This document shows, one piece after another, positions 10,016 to 18,978 of a stretch of DNA of 64,000 nt; positions within the stretch are counted from its first letter, which is position 1; every line of letters begins with the position of its first letter. This DNA is from Bacillus sp. SA1-12 (GTDB taxonomy: Bacteria > Bacillota > Bacilli > Bacillales > Bacillaceae), in the NCBI RefSeq assembly GCF_000981385.1, contig NZ_LATZ01000128.1, positions 310,001-374,000 on the forward strand, written 5' to 3'. Below the pieces are notes generated by a model. It was given only the letters and a program-made list of their open reading frames with translations. It ran no database searches and had not been told where the DNA came from. The position numbers and the translations under genes are program-made.

Positions 10016-13000
10016 TCATTCACCAGTAGAAAATGGAATGGAAATTGCAATTGTCGGGATGTCATGCAGATTTCCCGGGGCAGATCATATCGATACCTTC
10101 TGGAAAAATTTAAAGAATGGCGTAGAATCCGTTTCACTTTTCTCTGATGAGGAACTGCAGGAAGCAGAGATTGATCAAGAAACCCTTCAACACCCAAATT
10201 ACAAGAAAGCCGGAGGAGCCATCTTTGGCACAGAATGGTTTGATTTAAATGTATTCCAATATTCCCCGAAAGAAGCGGAGGTAATGGATCCGCAGCTAAA
10301 AATCTTGCATGAATGTGCATGGGAAGCGTTGGAGCACAGCGGTTATTGCCCGGATACCGTAAAGGGACTGATCGGTACGTATATCGGCTGTTCTACAAAT
10401 TTGTATTGGTTGGACACTGTTTACCGCCATGCAACCGGTTTTTTAAAAGAAGCTGAGTTATTAAATGGCTCTCAATTCTTCAGCACTCGATTATCACATA
10501 AGCTAAATTTGAAAGGTCCGAGCTATACCGTTCAAACTGCCTGTTCTTCTTCATTGGTCGCTGTTCATTTAGCCTGCCAAGCTTTGTTAAGCGGGGATTG
10601 TGATATGGCTTTGGCGGGGGGAGTTTCCATTACCTTACCAGAGAAAAGAGGTTATTTTTATCAGGAGGGAATGATCCTTTCTCAAGACGGAAAGTGCAGA
10701 CCATTTGATGCCAGTGCCAGGGGAACGGTGAATGGCAACGGCGCGGGTATTGTTGTGTTGAAGCGGCTTGAGGATGCAATTGCAGCTGGAGATTTTATCC
10801 ATGCGATTGTAAAAGGCTCTGCCATCAATAATGACGGTTCCAATAAGGTAAGCTTTACAGCACCAAGTGTAGAAGGACAAGCAGACGTTATAAGAACAGC
10901 CCATCACATCTCAGAAGTTGAGCCTGAGAGCATATCCTATGTTGAGGCACATGGCACCGGGACGATACTAGGCGATCCGATTGAGGTTGAGGCTTTAAAA
11001 TTGGCGTTTAACACAGAGAAACAAGGGTTTTGCGGAATTGGATCTGTAAAAGCGAATATCGGGCATCTTGATAACGCTGCTGGTGTAGCTGGTTTCATTA
11101 AAACAGCCATTTCCTTAAAGAATCGGATGATCCCGCCTAGTATTAACTACGAGAAGCCTAATCCTAAGATTAACTTTGAAAACAGTCCATTTTACGTAAA
11201 CAAGGAACTAACTAAGTGGAATAATCGGGGCTATCCATTACGGGCTGGGGTGAGTTCTTTTGGTATGGGAGGAACAAATGCACATGTCATCCTTGAGGAG
11301 GCACCAGAAAGAGGAAGTTCGGATCAGGGGAGAAAGTTTCAATTGCTCTCATTTTCCGCGCAAACGGAAAAATCACTTGAAGACCAAACAAAGAAGCTTG
11401 CTGGTTATTTAAGTCAGGAGGATAACGTACAACTGGCCGATATAAGCTACACACTGTTAACTGGCAGAAAAAACTTAAAGTACAGAAGAATGCTGGTGGT
11501 TTCTACTAAAGAAGAAGCAAAGCGCGAACTGCTCAGCCTTGATCCTGCAAAGGTACAGACGGTGATGGATGACGGCAGCAATAAGCAAATGATCCTTATG
11601 TTTCCTGGGCAGGGAACACAGTATGTCAATATGGGCTTGGAGCTCTTTAGAGAGGAAAAGGTTTTTCGTGATGAGATGAATCGCTGTTTTCATCTGTTGG
11701 AGGAAATTAGCGGATTGAATTGGCAGGAAGTGATCTATCCATCTGAGATCAACGGCAAGATTGATCAGACCCTTTATACTCAGCCGGCGCTTTTTGCTTT
11801 TGAATATTCATTGGCAAAATTGTTAATGGAATACGGTATTCGACCAGACGGCATGATCGGTCATAGTATCGGAGAATATACAGCTGCATGCCTAGCCGGC
11901 GTATTTTCCTTAAAAGATGCCTTAAAGCTCGTTTATGAACGAGGGAAGCTTATGCAGCAATTGCCAAAGGGAAGTATGGTAAGTGTGATGGCTTCCGGGC
12001 AGGAAATCATGCCGTTTCTTAGTGAAAAACTATCCATTGCGGCAGTGAACGGCCCCTTCTCTTGTGTTGTTTCAGGTCCAAATGAAGAAATCATCCTGTT
12101 TGAGGAGCAACTGGCAAGCAAAGGCATGTCTTATAAAAAACTAGCAACCTCACATGCCTTTCATTCTAGCATGATGGAGCCCATTTTAGAGGCTTATAAA
12201 GAGAAACTTAGAGAAATAGACTTTCATCCGCCTAGCATTCCCTATCTCTCGAATGTAACGGGTGAATGGATTACGGCAAGCGAAGCAACTAGCCCTGACT
12301 ATTGGGTACATCATCTTCGCCGCACAGTACGGTTTTCCGATGGGATCAGCCAGCTTTTAACTGGCGGAGATTATCTATTCGTTGAAGTTGGGCCAGGCAG
12401 GGCACTAAGCACATTGGTAAGACAACAATCTCGCGGAAAATTATCCACTTCTATTGTCAATACAGTGCGGCATCCCAAAGAAGAGGTTTCCGATGAACAG
12501 TATTTGCTGCAAACGATCGGCAAGCTTCATATGCAGGGTGTAAAAATAGATTGGTCCAGCTATTTTGCAAATGAAAAAAGGCACCGCATTCCTTTGCCAA
12601 CTTATTCTTTTGACAGGAAGCTATATAGGCTGCATCAAAATGCTGAGCATGATGTCCCTGAGGCACCTAATATAGAAGAACATCCGGCTGAATCGAAGCA
12701 AGCAAGCTCCTCTCCAGATGGGAAAGAGCAAAAGATTATCGAGGCATTCAAGGATGTTACCGGGGTATATCCTATTAGCCGCCAAGATGATTTCTTTGAA
12801 ATCGGCGGCAGCTCATTGACCGCTGTCAATGTTGTTGCAAGGTTGCAGAAGGATTTTGACATTTCAATTAATCACTTATTTCAATATCCGATAGTGTCTG
12901 ACTTGGCTAAGCATATGACTGATAAGAAAGCAAGCCATAAGGTCGATAAAGCTGCGTTGGCAAAATATCTAACCGCAAGACGGAAAAGTCATCGCCTAGT

Positions 13001-14219
13001 TGAGGATGAAACGATGCAAGAATTGCGTCATGTCTATGAAAACAAGAATAATAGGTATGTGGAAGCAGATCTTTCCCGTGAACGGAACTATAAGGAAATC
13101 CTGTTAACAGGAGCAACCGGTTATTTAGGAGCTTATCTGCTTTATGAATTATTAACTAAGTTTAATAGCTTTATCCATTTGATTGTAAGAGGTGACAATC
13201 AAGCGGCAGCGGAAAAACGACTAAAGGAAAAAATATGCTCTTATTTCGGCCCTTCCTTTTATGATGAGTATAAACAAAAAATCGTCGTCTATAACGGAGA
13301 CTTAACTAAAAAGGAGTTAGGGTTGGATCGGATCACCTATCAATATCTTAGTGAAACAATCGAATGTATCATCCATTCAGCCGGCAATGTTAGTCATTTT
13401 GGAAATGAAGCTGAATCCTATGAAGCAAATGTAGTGTCAACGAATAATATGGTTGATTTCTCGCTTACAGGCTCTCGAAAAGACTTCAACCATATCTCCA
13501 CTTTGGCAGTAGCCTCCGGAATTGTTCCGGACAAAAGGGAGCTTTTGTTCACTGAGTATGATGATAATTTGGGACAAACCATCAATCATCCCTATCCAAA
13601 GACAAAGCTTCAAGCAGAAAAGCTTGTCATGGAGGCAAGGAATAAGGGAATAAAGGCAAACATTTTCAGAGTTGGAAATATCGTTTTTGACTCTTCATCA
13701 GGCAGGTTTCAGGAGAACATCGAGCAAAACGCTTTATATACGATGATGAAATCCTATCTCAAGATCGGTCTTGTTCCCGAGATGGAAAGGGACACAGATT
13801 TTTCATGTGTAGATGATGTTAGTCGAGCCATTATCAATCTGTTTGCAAAAGAAGCTTTAATAAATGAGACGTATCATATTTTTAATCCAAACTATGTAAG
13901 CCTAGCGGATATCTTGACAACTCCAGGCTTAGCAATTGACGTTAAAGAAGTGTCGATTGAAGCATTTATCGATTACATCTTTGATGAAAAACAAAGCGAA
14001 CGGTTTGCTTCAGATTTATATGCGCTCCAGCTTCACAGTGTAGGCGAGGACTTAACCCTCTCCGAGGAATCAATACAGACCATCTTCCATATCCTTGCTG
14101 ATAAAACGAACCAACTATTGGGCAGGACGGGCTTTGTTTGGAATGATCTAAATGAGCGAATGATTAAAAAAATGATTGAGCACGGTCAGAATGTGGATTT
14201 TTTCAGTAAAACAAGATGA
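10005..14219 (+). CDS. PKS module with reductive release, KS-AT-ACP-TD (1404 aa)
   Basis: This is one type I polyketide extension module followed by a thioester reductase. The KS (about 11-430) has the active site TACSSS with C180 and the EAHGTGT and NIGHLDN histidine motifs. The AT (about 535-830) has GHSIGE with S621 and a HAFH motif, which predicts malonyl-CoA. The ACP carries its phosphopantetheine at S937 (GGSSL). The C-terminal TD/R domain (about 1030-1404) has the NADPH-binding TGATGYLG motif and a YxxxK pair near 1197. There is no ketoreductase, dehydratase or thioesterase. The module should add two carbons as a beta-ketoacyl thioester and release it by hydride reduction as an aldehyde, or as an alcohol after a second reduction. 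It should act last in the assembly line although its gene is third in the operon. Confidence 0.95.
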   Translation: MNHSHSPVENGMEIAIVGMSCRFPGADHIDTFWKNLKNGVESVSLFSDEELQEAEIDQETLQHPNYKKAGGAIFGTEWFDLNVFQYSPKEAEVMDPQLKILHECAWEALEHSGYCPDTVKGLIGTYIGCSTNLYWLDTVYRHATGFLKEAELLNGSQFFSTRLSHKLNLKGPSYTVQTACSSSLVAVHLACQALLSGDCDMALAGGVSITLPEKRGYFYQEGMILSQDGKCRPFDASARGTVNGNGAGIVVLKRLEDAIAAGDFIHAIVKGSAINNDGSNKVSFTAPSVEGQADVIRTAHHISEVEPESISYVEAHGTGTILGDPIEVEALKLAFNTEKQGFCGIGSVKANIGHLDNAAGVAGFIKTAISLKNRMIPPSINYEKPNPKINFENSPFYVNKELTKWNNRGYPLRAGVSSFGMGGTNAHVILEEAPERGSSDQGRKFQLLSFSAQTEKSLEDQTKKLAGYLSQEDNVQLADISYTLLTGRKNLKYRRMLVVSTKEEAKRELLSLDPAKVQTVMDDGSNKQMILMFPGQGTQYVNMGLELFREEKVFRDEMNRCFHLLEEISGLNWQEVIYPSEINGKIDQTLYTQPALFAFEYSLAKLLMEYGIRPDGMIGHSIGEYTAACLAGVFSLKDALKLVYERGKLMQQLPKGSMVSVMASGQEIMPFLSEKLSIAAVNGPFSCVVSGPNEEIILFEEQLASKGMSYKKLATSHAFHSSMMEPILEAYKEKLREIDFHPPSIPYLSNVTGEWITASEATSPDYWVHHLRRTVRFSDGISQLLTGGDYLFVEVGPGRALSTLVRQQSRGKLSTSIVNTVRHPKEEVSDEQYLLQTIGKLHMQGVKIDWSSYFANEKRHRIPLPTYSFDRKLYRLHQNAEHDVPEAPNIEEHPAESKQASSSPDGKEQKIIEAFKDVTGVYPISRQDDFFEIGGSSLTAVNVVARLQKDFDISINHLFQYPIVSDLAKHMTDKKASHKVDKAALAKYLTARRKSHRLVEDETMQELRHVYENKNNRYVEADLSRERNYKEILLTGATGYLGAYLLYELLTKFNSFIHLIVRGDNQAAAEKRLKEKICSYFGPSFYDEYKQKIVVYNGDLTKKELGLDRITYQYLSETIECIIHSAGNVSHFGNEAESYEANVVSTNNMVDFSLTGSRKDFNHISTLAVASGIVPDKRELLFTEYDDNLGQTINHPYPKTKLQAEKLVMEARNKGIKANIFRVGNIVFDSSSGRFQENIEQNALYTMMKSYLKIGLVPEMERDTDFSCVDDVSRAIINLFAKEALINETYHIFNPNYVSLADILTTPGLAIDVKEVSIEAFIDYIFDEKQSERFASDLYALQLHSVGEDLTLSEESIQTIFHILADKTNQLLGRTGFVWNDLNERMIKKMIEHGQNVDFFSKTR

Positions 14220-14233
14220 GGTGGTATTTTCAA

Positions 14234-17200
14234 ATGAATCATACTCGGTTTTTTTCATTGACTCATCCTCAAAAACGAATTTGGTATATGGAAAAAATTT
14301 ATCCAAATCAGCCTCTCCATAACATCGGGGGTATCGTATTGATTAAAGGCAACGTGAATGTTGTCATCCTGAAAAAGGCAATCAATGAATTCATTAAAGC
14401 AAATACTGGAATCAGACACTGCTTTTTAGAAAGAGATGGTGAAGTCTATCAATATATCGCTGACTATCAAATGTTCGATGTGCGTCAAATCGAATGTAAA
14501 GGAAGACAGGAGCTGGACGAGTGGGTAAATCAAGAGGCGCAAAAACCTTTTTCGCTTCAATCAAGCGAGCTCTTCGATTTTGCTTTGTTTCACTTGCTGG
14601 ATTCAAATGAAGGAGGATACTTTGTTAAGGTTCATCATCTCTTATCAGATGGGTGGTCAATGAATCTCTTAACCGATCAGATCTGTACGATCTATATGAA
14701 TCTCTTAATGGGTGAGGAGTTAATCGGTCAATCGGGCACATCCTATCTTTCCTATCTTGAAAAAGAACAAGCATATTTAAGGTCTGATCGCTTTCTTAAG
14801 AATAGACAATTTTGGCAGGATAAATTTCATACCCTTCCTTCTTCCTTTGAACGGGTTGAATTAGATTGTTCTTCTGGAATCCGAAAGACGTACTATTTAT
14901 CAAAAAGCCAGTCGGCTAAAATTAATCAATTTGCTGCTGACCATAACGTTTCGGTTTATGCCTTTTTTGTTGGGATGTATTATGCATATCTTCAAAAGGT
15001 TAAGAAACAGGATGATTTGATTGTTGGCATGCCAGTATTGAATCGTTCGGGAAAAAAAGAAAAAGAGATTTTTGGTATGTTTACAAGTACAATGCCTTTT
15101 CGTCACCAGATAGATCTCGAATTAACGGTAGAGGATTTTATGAAGGGAATTCATCATGATTTGATGCGGTGTTACTTTCATCAAAGATATCCCTTTGACC
15201 TGCTCATGCAGGATTTGCAATTGAAGAAAAAAGGCTATGGCGATTTGTTTGATACATGCATCAATTATTACAATACAAATCTGCAGACGGAAGTAAATGG
15301 AACGCCTGTAGAAAATATGGAGTTTTACAACGGAAAACAATTATATTCACTCCAGCTGATTATCCGGGAATGGTCCGGAACGGGCGAATTTCAATTAGAT
15401 ATCGACTATAAGATGTCGAACTATGAGGAGAAGCAAATTGATCATATGTTTCATTGCTTTGCTCATTTAGCAGATCAAATGCTGCAACATCCGAATAGAA
15501 GGCTTGCAACGCTTGAGCTTATGCCTGGTGAGATAAGAAACAAGCTGCTAGATGATTTCAATTCTACAGATGCAGATTATCCTAAGGGTAAAACCATTTA
15601 CCAGCTTTTTGAGGAACAAGCAGAAAGAACACCGAATCGAACGGCTCTTTGTATGGAAGACCAGACAATGACCTATAGGGAATTAAATGAGAAAGCAAAC
15701 CAATTGGCAAGGTATTTAGGAAAGAAAAATGTAAAAAACGCAAAGATAGTGGGGATCTCAACCAAACATTCCATGGAAACGATCATTGGAATGTTAGGAA
15801 TTTTGAAGGCGGGAGCGGCCTACTTGCCGATCGATCCTGATTATCCATCTGAACGGATCCTTTATATGTTGGAGGATTCGGGAATTGAGCTTGTATTGAC
15901 CAACTTTGACATCTTGAATACTTGGGGGATGTCTTTAGACAAGGTGGAAATTGTCGATCTGACTTCAGCTGATCTATATAAAGGGGGAGCTGAAAATCTT
16001 GCACCGATGAGTGGTCCATTTGACCTTGCTTACATGATCTACACATCAGGCTCTACAGGAATGCCAAAGGGCACGATGATTGAGCATAGCGGGCTGGTCA
16101 ATTATATATGCTGGGCGAAGAAGGTGTATGTCGGTGAAAGTGAAAAAGAGGCTTTTCCATTTTACTCCTCCCTTGCATTTGATCTGACGGTTACTTCGAT
16201 TTTTACACCGCTCATTAGCGGAAATCAGATTGTCATCTATCCTGCCGATAATCATGAATATGTGCTCTATAACATATTCAAAGAATCGAAAGCAACCATT
16301 ATCAAATTAACTCCTTCGCATTTATCACTCTTGCAGGATCTCGAGCTAAAGACGTGCTCAATCAAGACATTCATTGTTGGAGGGGAGGATTTAACGGTTA
16401 GCCTTGCTTCAAGTATACAGAGCCAATTTGGCCATGATCTAAAAATTTTCAATGAATATGGACCAACTGAAACGGTTGTAGGGTGCATGATTCATCAGTT
16501 TGATCCAAAACGGGATACAAGGGCATCAGTACCAATTGGCAAGCCTGCGCAAAATACGAAGATCTATTTATTAGATTCAGACCTTAACCCTGTTCCAGTG
16601 GGAGTGATCGGGGAGATCTTCATTTCCGGTGATGGCGTTTCAAGGGGTTATCGTAATAAGGTTGAATTGACAAGAAAAAGATTTATTTCAAATCCTTTTT
16701 CACCAGGGGAGCGAATGTACCGCACAGGCGATTTAGGAAAGTTTATCGATGAATACAGTGTAGAATACGTCGGGAGAGCAGATGATCAAAGGAAGATTCG
16801 CGGCTATCGGATAGAATTGGGTGAAATTAAAAACGTGTTGATCACCCATCCAAGCATAAAAGATGCTGTCGTAATCGATCGACAAAGTGAAGATGAATCC
16901 CCAGCTATATGTGCCTATTATGTAACAAAGGAAGAGGTCTCATCAGCCGAATTATTCAGATTTTTGGAAAAGTTTTTACCGGTGTATATGTTGCCTTCCC
17001 ATTTCATACCGTTAAAGGAAATTCCGTTGACGATTAACGGAAAAGTTGACCGCAATACACTTCCTGCACCTGAAGCAGCTGTAAACGAAGCAGCTGATCA
17101 TGGAATGGAAGAAGTTTTAATAAAAACAATCGGGCATGTGCTGCAGGTTGAAAACGTAACAATGAAGGACAACTTTTATCATCTTGGAGGAGATTCGATC

Positions 17201-18715
17201 AAAGCGATTCAGATCACCTCAAAGCTAGGACAGAAGGGTTTTAAAATCAAAACAAGAGATATTTTAGCTAATCCAGTCATTGAGGCGATGGCATTACATA
17301 TTGAAACAGCTTGCAAAGAAATGCGAAAAAACAGGCACTGTGTTGGCAAGGTAGATAAATGGCCGGCTGCTTCTTGGTTTTTCTCCCAAAACATGGAAAA
17401 TATCCATCATTATACCCAGTCTGTTTTATTAAAGGTTAAGGGAGACCTGAAGAAAGAAATTCTTGAAGATGCCCTGCAGTTATTGGTTTCACATCACGAC
17501 TCTTTCCGTATGAATTATCAGTCGCAAACAGAAGAGCTTTATTTCAACGAAAAACATATCCTTCCTAAATTTGAGTTAAAATCATTTGATTTATCAAGTT
17601 TCTCGGAGCAGGATCAACTTGTTTATATGGCTGAGATTGGGGAGTTGCTGAAGTCGAGCTTTAATATTGAAAAGGATTTTCTTCTAAAAGCATGTGTATT
17701 TGAACTAGGGAGATATGGAAAACGGTTTTTGATGACAGCACATCACCTGGCAGTTGACGGTATTTCGTGGCGTATTATCCTTGAAGACCTGAGCCAGCTC
17801 TATAAGCAGATTGAAAAGCAGGAGCCGGCACTTTTGCCTGTAAAAGGCCATTCCGTGCAGGATTGGGCAATTGAACTGAAAAATTTTGGTGCAGCCATTA
17901 CGGAAAAGGAAAAACAATACTGGGGCCGTATTAACCAGCAGCCGGTAAAAGGGTTTAATGATTTTGACTTAGGTCCGGACAAAATGGAGCATTGTGACAC
18001 ATTGGTTCAAAAATTATCAGAAGCTGAATCACTTCAACTTCTGCAAAAGGCGAATGAAGCATATCGAACAAAAGCAGATGAATTAATGATCATCGCTCTT
18101 TCCATGGTGCTGAGTGATTATAGCAAAAGCAATGAGGTTATCATTGAGGCAGAAGGTCATGGGCGGGAAGAGATTGCAGAAGATATTGATATCTCAAGAA
18201 CCGTTGGTTGGTTTACAAGCATGTACCCGATTCATTTAAAGGTAGAAAAGACAGGTTTGTCCGAGCAGATCAAGCAAGTAAAGGATCAACTCAGGGCAAT
18301 TCCGCATAAAGGCCTTACTTATGGGGTGTTAAAGCAAATCGCAAAAGAATGGGAAATTGACAAGCAAAAGCTTGTCAGGTTTAACTATCTTGGTGACTTT
18401 AATGAGTTATTTTCAACAAGCCTTTTTGATTTTACGGACGAATATTCAGGCGGAGAAAGCAGCTTGGCGAATGAACTGGATTGTTTGTTGGAAATCGTTG
18501 CGTACATGGTCGATAACAAACTAAGTGTATCGATTACGTATAGCAAAAACAAATTCAAACGCGACACCGTCATCCAGTTTTTCCATGATTACATGAATCA
18601 ATTACGAGAATTGATCCAACACTGCAGCCAAAAAAATGAAATAGATTTTACACCCTCAGACTTTGAAACAGCAAATCTCTCAACTGATGAGCTTGAAAGT
18701 ATATTTAACAGTTGA
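14234..18715 (+). CDS. NRPS initiation module, starter C-A(Asn)-T-E (1493 aa)
   Basis: This protein should build N-acyl-D-asparagine. The first C domain (1-430; HHLLSDGWS near 133) begins LTHPQKRIWYMEK and aligns by eye with the lipid-loading starter C domain of SrfAA. The A domain (456-936) has specificity residues DLTKIGEVG, the classic Asn code. The carrier Ser is S988 (GGDS). An epimerization domain follows (about 1045-1480) with HHLAVDG, an EGHGRE motif and an NYLG motif. The ATG at 14234 has GAGGTGG nine bases upstream; an in-frame ATG at 14216 overlapping the previous stop is less likely. This domain order and specificity match the ClbN-type module that installs the acyl-D-Asn leader of prodrug nonribosomal peptides. 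The neighbouring peptidase-ABC gene fits that reading. Confidence 0.95.
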   Translation: MNHTRFFSLTHPQKRIWYMEKIYPNQPLHNIGGIVLIKGNVNVVILKKAINEFIKANTGIRHCFLERDGEVYQYIADYQMFDVRQIECKGRQELDEWVNQEAQKPFSLQSSELFDFALFHLLDSNEGGYFVKVHHLLSDGWSMNLLTDQICTIYMNLLMGEELIGQSGTSYLSYLEKEQAYLRSDRFLKNRQFWQDKFHTLPSSFERVELDCSSGIRKTYYLSKSQSAKINQFAADHNVSVYAFFVGMYYAYLQKVKKQDDLIVGMPVLNRSGKKEKEIFGMFTSTMPFRHQIDLELTVEDFMKGIHHDLMRCYFHQRYPFDLLMQDLQLKKKGYGDLFDTCINYYNTNLQTEVNGTPVENMEFYNGKQLYSLQLIIREWSGTGEFQLDIDYKMSNYEEKQIDHMFHCFAHLADQMLQHPNRRLATLELMPGEIRNKLLDDFNSTDADYPKGKTIYQLFEEQAERTPNRTALCMEDQTMTYRELNEKANQLARYLGKKNVKNAKIVGISTKHSMETIIGMLGILKAGAAYLPIDPDYPSERILYMLEDSGIELVLTNFDILNTWGMSLDKVEIVDLTSADLYKGGAENLAPMSGPFDLAYMIYTSGSTGMPKGTMIEHSGLVNYICWAKKVYVGESEKEAFPFYSSLAFDLTVTSIFTPLISGNQIVIYPADNHEYVLYNIFKESKATIIKLTPSHLSLLQDLELKTCSIKTFIVGGEDLTVSLASSIQSQFGHDLKIFNEYGPTETVVGCMIHQFDPKRDTRASVPIGKPAQNTKIYLLDSDLNPVPVGVIGEIFISGDGVSRGYRNKVELTRKRFISNPFSPGERMYRTGDLGKFIDEYSVEYVGRADDQRKIRGYRIELGEIKNVLITHPSIKDAVVIDRQSEDESPAICAYYVTKEEVSSAELFRFLEKFLPVYMLPSHFIPLKEIPLTINGKVDRNTLPAPEAAVNEAADHGMEEVLIKTIGHVLQVENVTMKDNFYHLGGDSIKAIQITSKLGQKGFKIKTRDILANPVIEAMALHIETACKEMRKNRHCVGKVDKWPAASWFFSQNMENIHHYTQSVLLKVKGDLKKEILEDALQLLVSHHDSFRMNYQSQTEELYFNEKHILPKFELKSFDLSSFSEQDQLVYMAEIGELLKSSFNIEKDFLLKACVFELGRYGKRFLMTAHHLAVDGISWRIILEDLSQLYKQIEKQEPALLPVKGHSVQDWAIELKNFGAAITEKEKQYWGRINQQPVKGFNDFDLGPDKMEHCDTLVQKLSEAESLQLLQKANEAYRTKADELMIIALSMVLSDYSKSNEVIIEAEGHGREEIAEDIDISRTVGWFTSMYPIHLKVEKTGLSEQIKQVKDQLRAIPHKGLTYGVLKQIAKEWEIDKQKLVRFNYLGDFNELFSTSLFDFTDEYSGGESSLANELDCLLEIVAYMVDNKLSVSITYSKNKFKRDTVIQFFHDYMNQLRELIQHCSQKNEIDFTPSDFETANLSTDELESIFNS

Positions 18716-18751
18716 ATCTAGATGAAGCTTCACTTTATTCCTGGCTTTTAT

Positions 18752-18834
18752 GAGCAGTAAAACCCCACTTCAAGATTAGGAAAGTAGCTTTGAAGATAAG
18801 GGGGGAAACTGCTCGTAAAGATCCGCCGAAGGGA
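18752..18834. repeat. Stem-loop repeat element, copy A
   Basis: GAGCAGT (18752) pairs with ACTGCTC (ending 18814), and an inner arm CCCCACTTCAA pairs with TTGAAG...GGGG. A tail GTAAAGATCCGCCGAAG follows. The same plan and conserved segments recur at 39873-39954, so this is a dispersed repeat. It fills part of the only long gap (263 bases) inside the NRPS operon. It may be a mobile or REP-like element that landed there, or a structured leader for the peptidase-ABC gene. Confidence 0.55.
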
Positions 18835-18978
18835 CAGGGTGTCCAAATTAGGGGAGGGACATAAGGAAGCGGCAAGTTGGTTTCGCCTGGCCTTATGACA
18901 AGGTCACACTTGTACATCCTGTTCTTCGTTAAAACTACACAAATGGTCTTTCTTTAAGAAAGGGGGGAGTATGTTTGC

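Noticed and set aside
18716..18978. Known riboswitch or T-box in the operon gap
   Set aside because: None of the conserved cores I know (T-box AGGGTGG, c-di-GMP, SAM, lysine, PRPP/guanidine) could be fitted.
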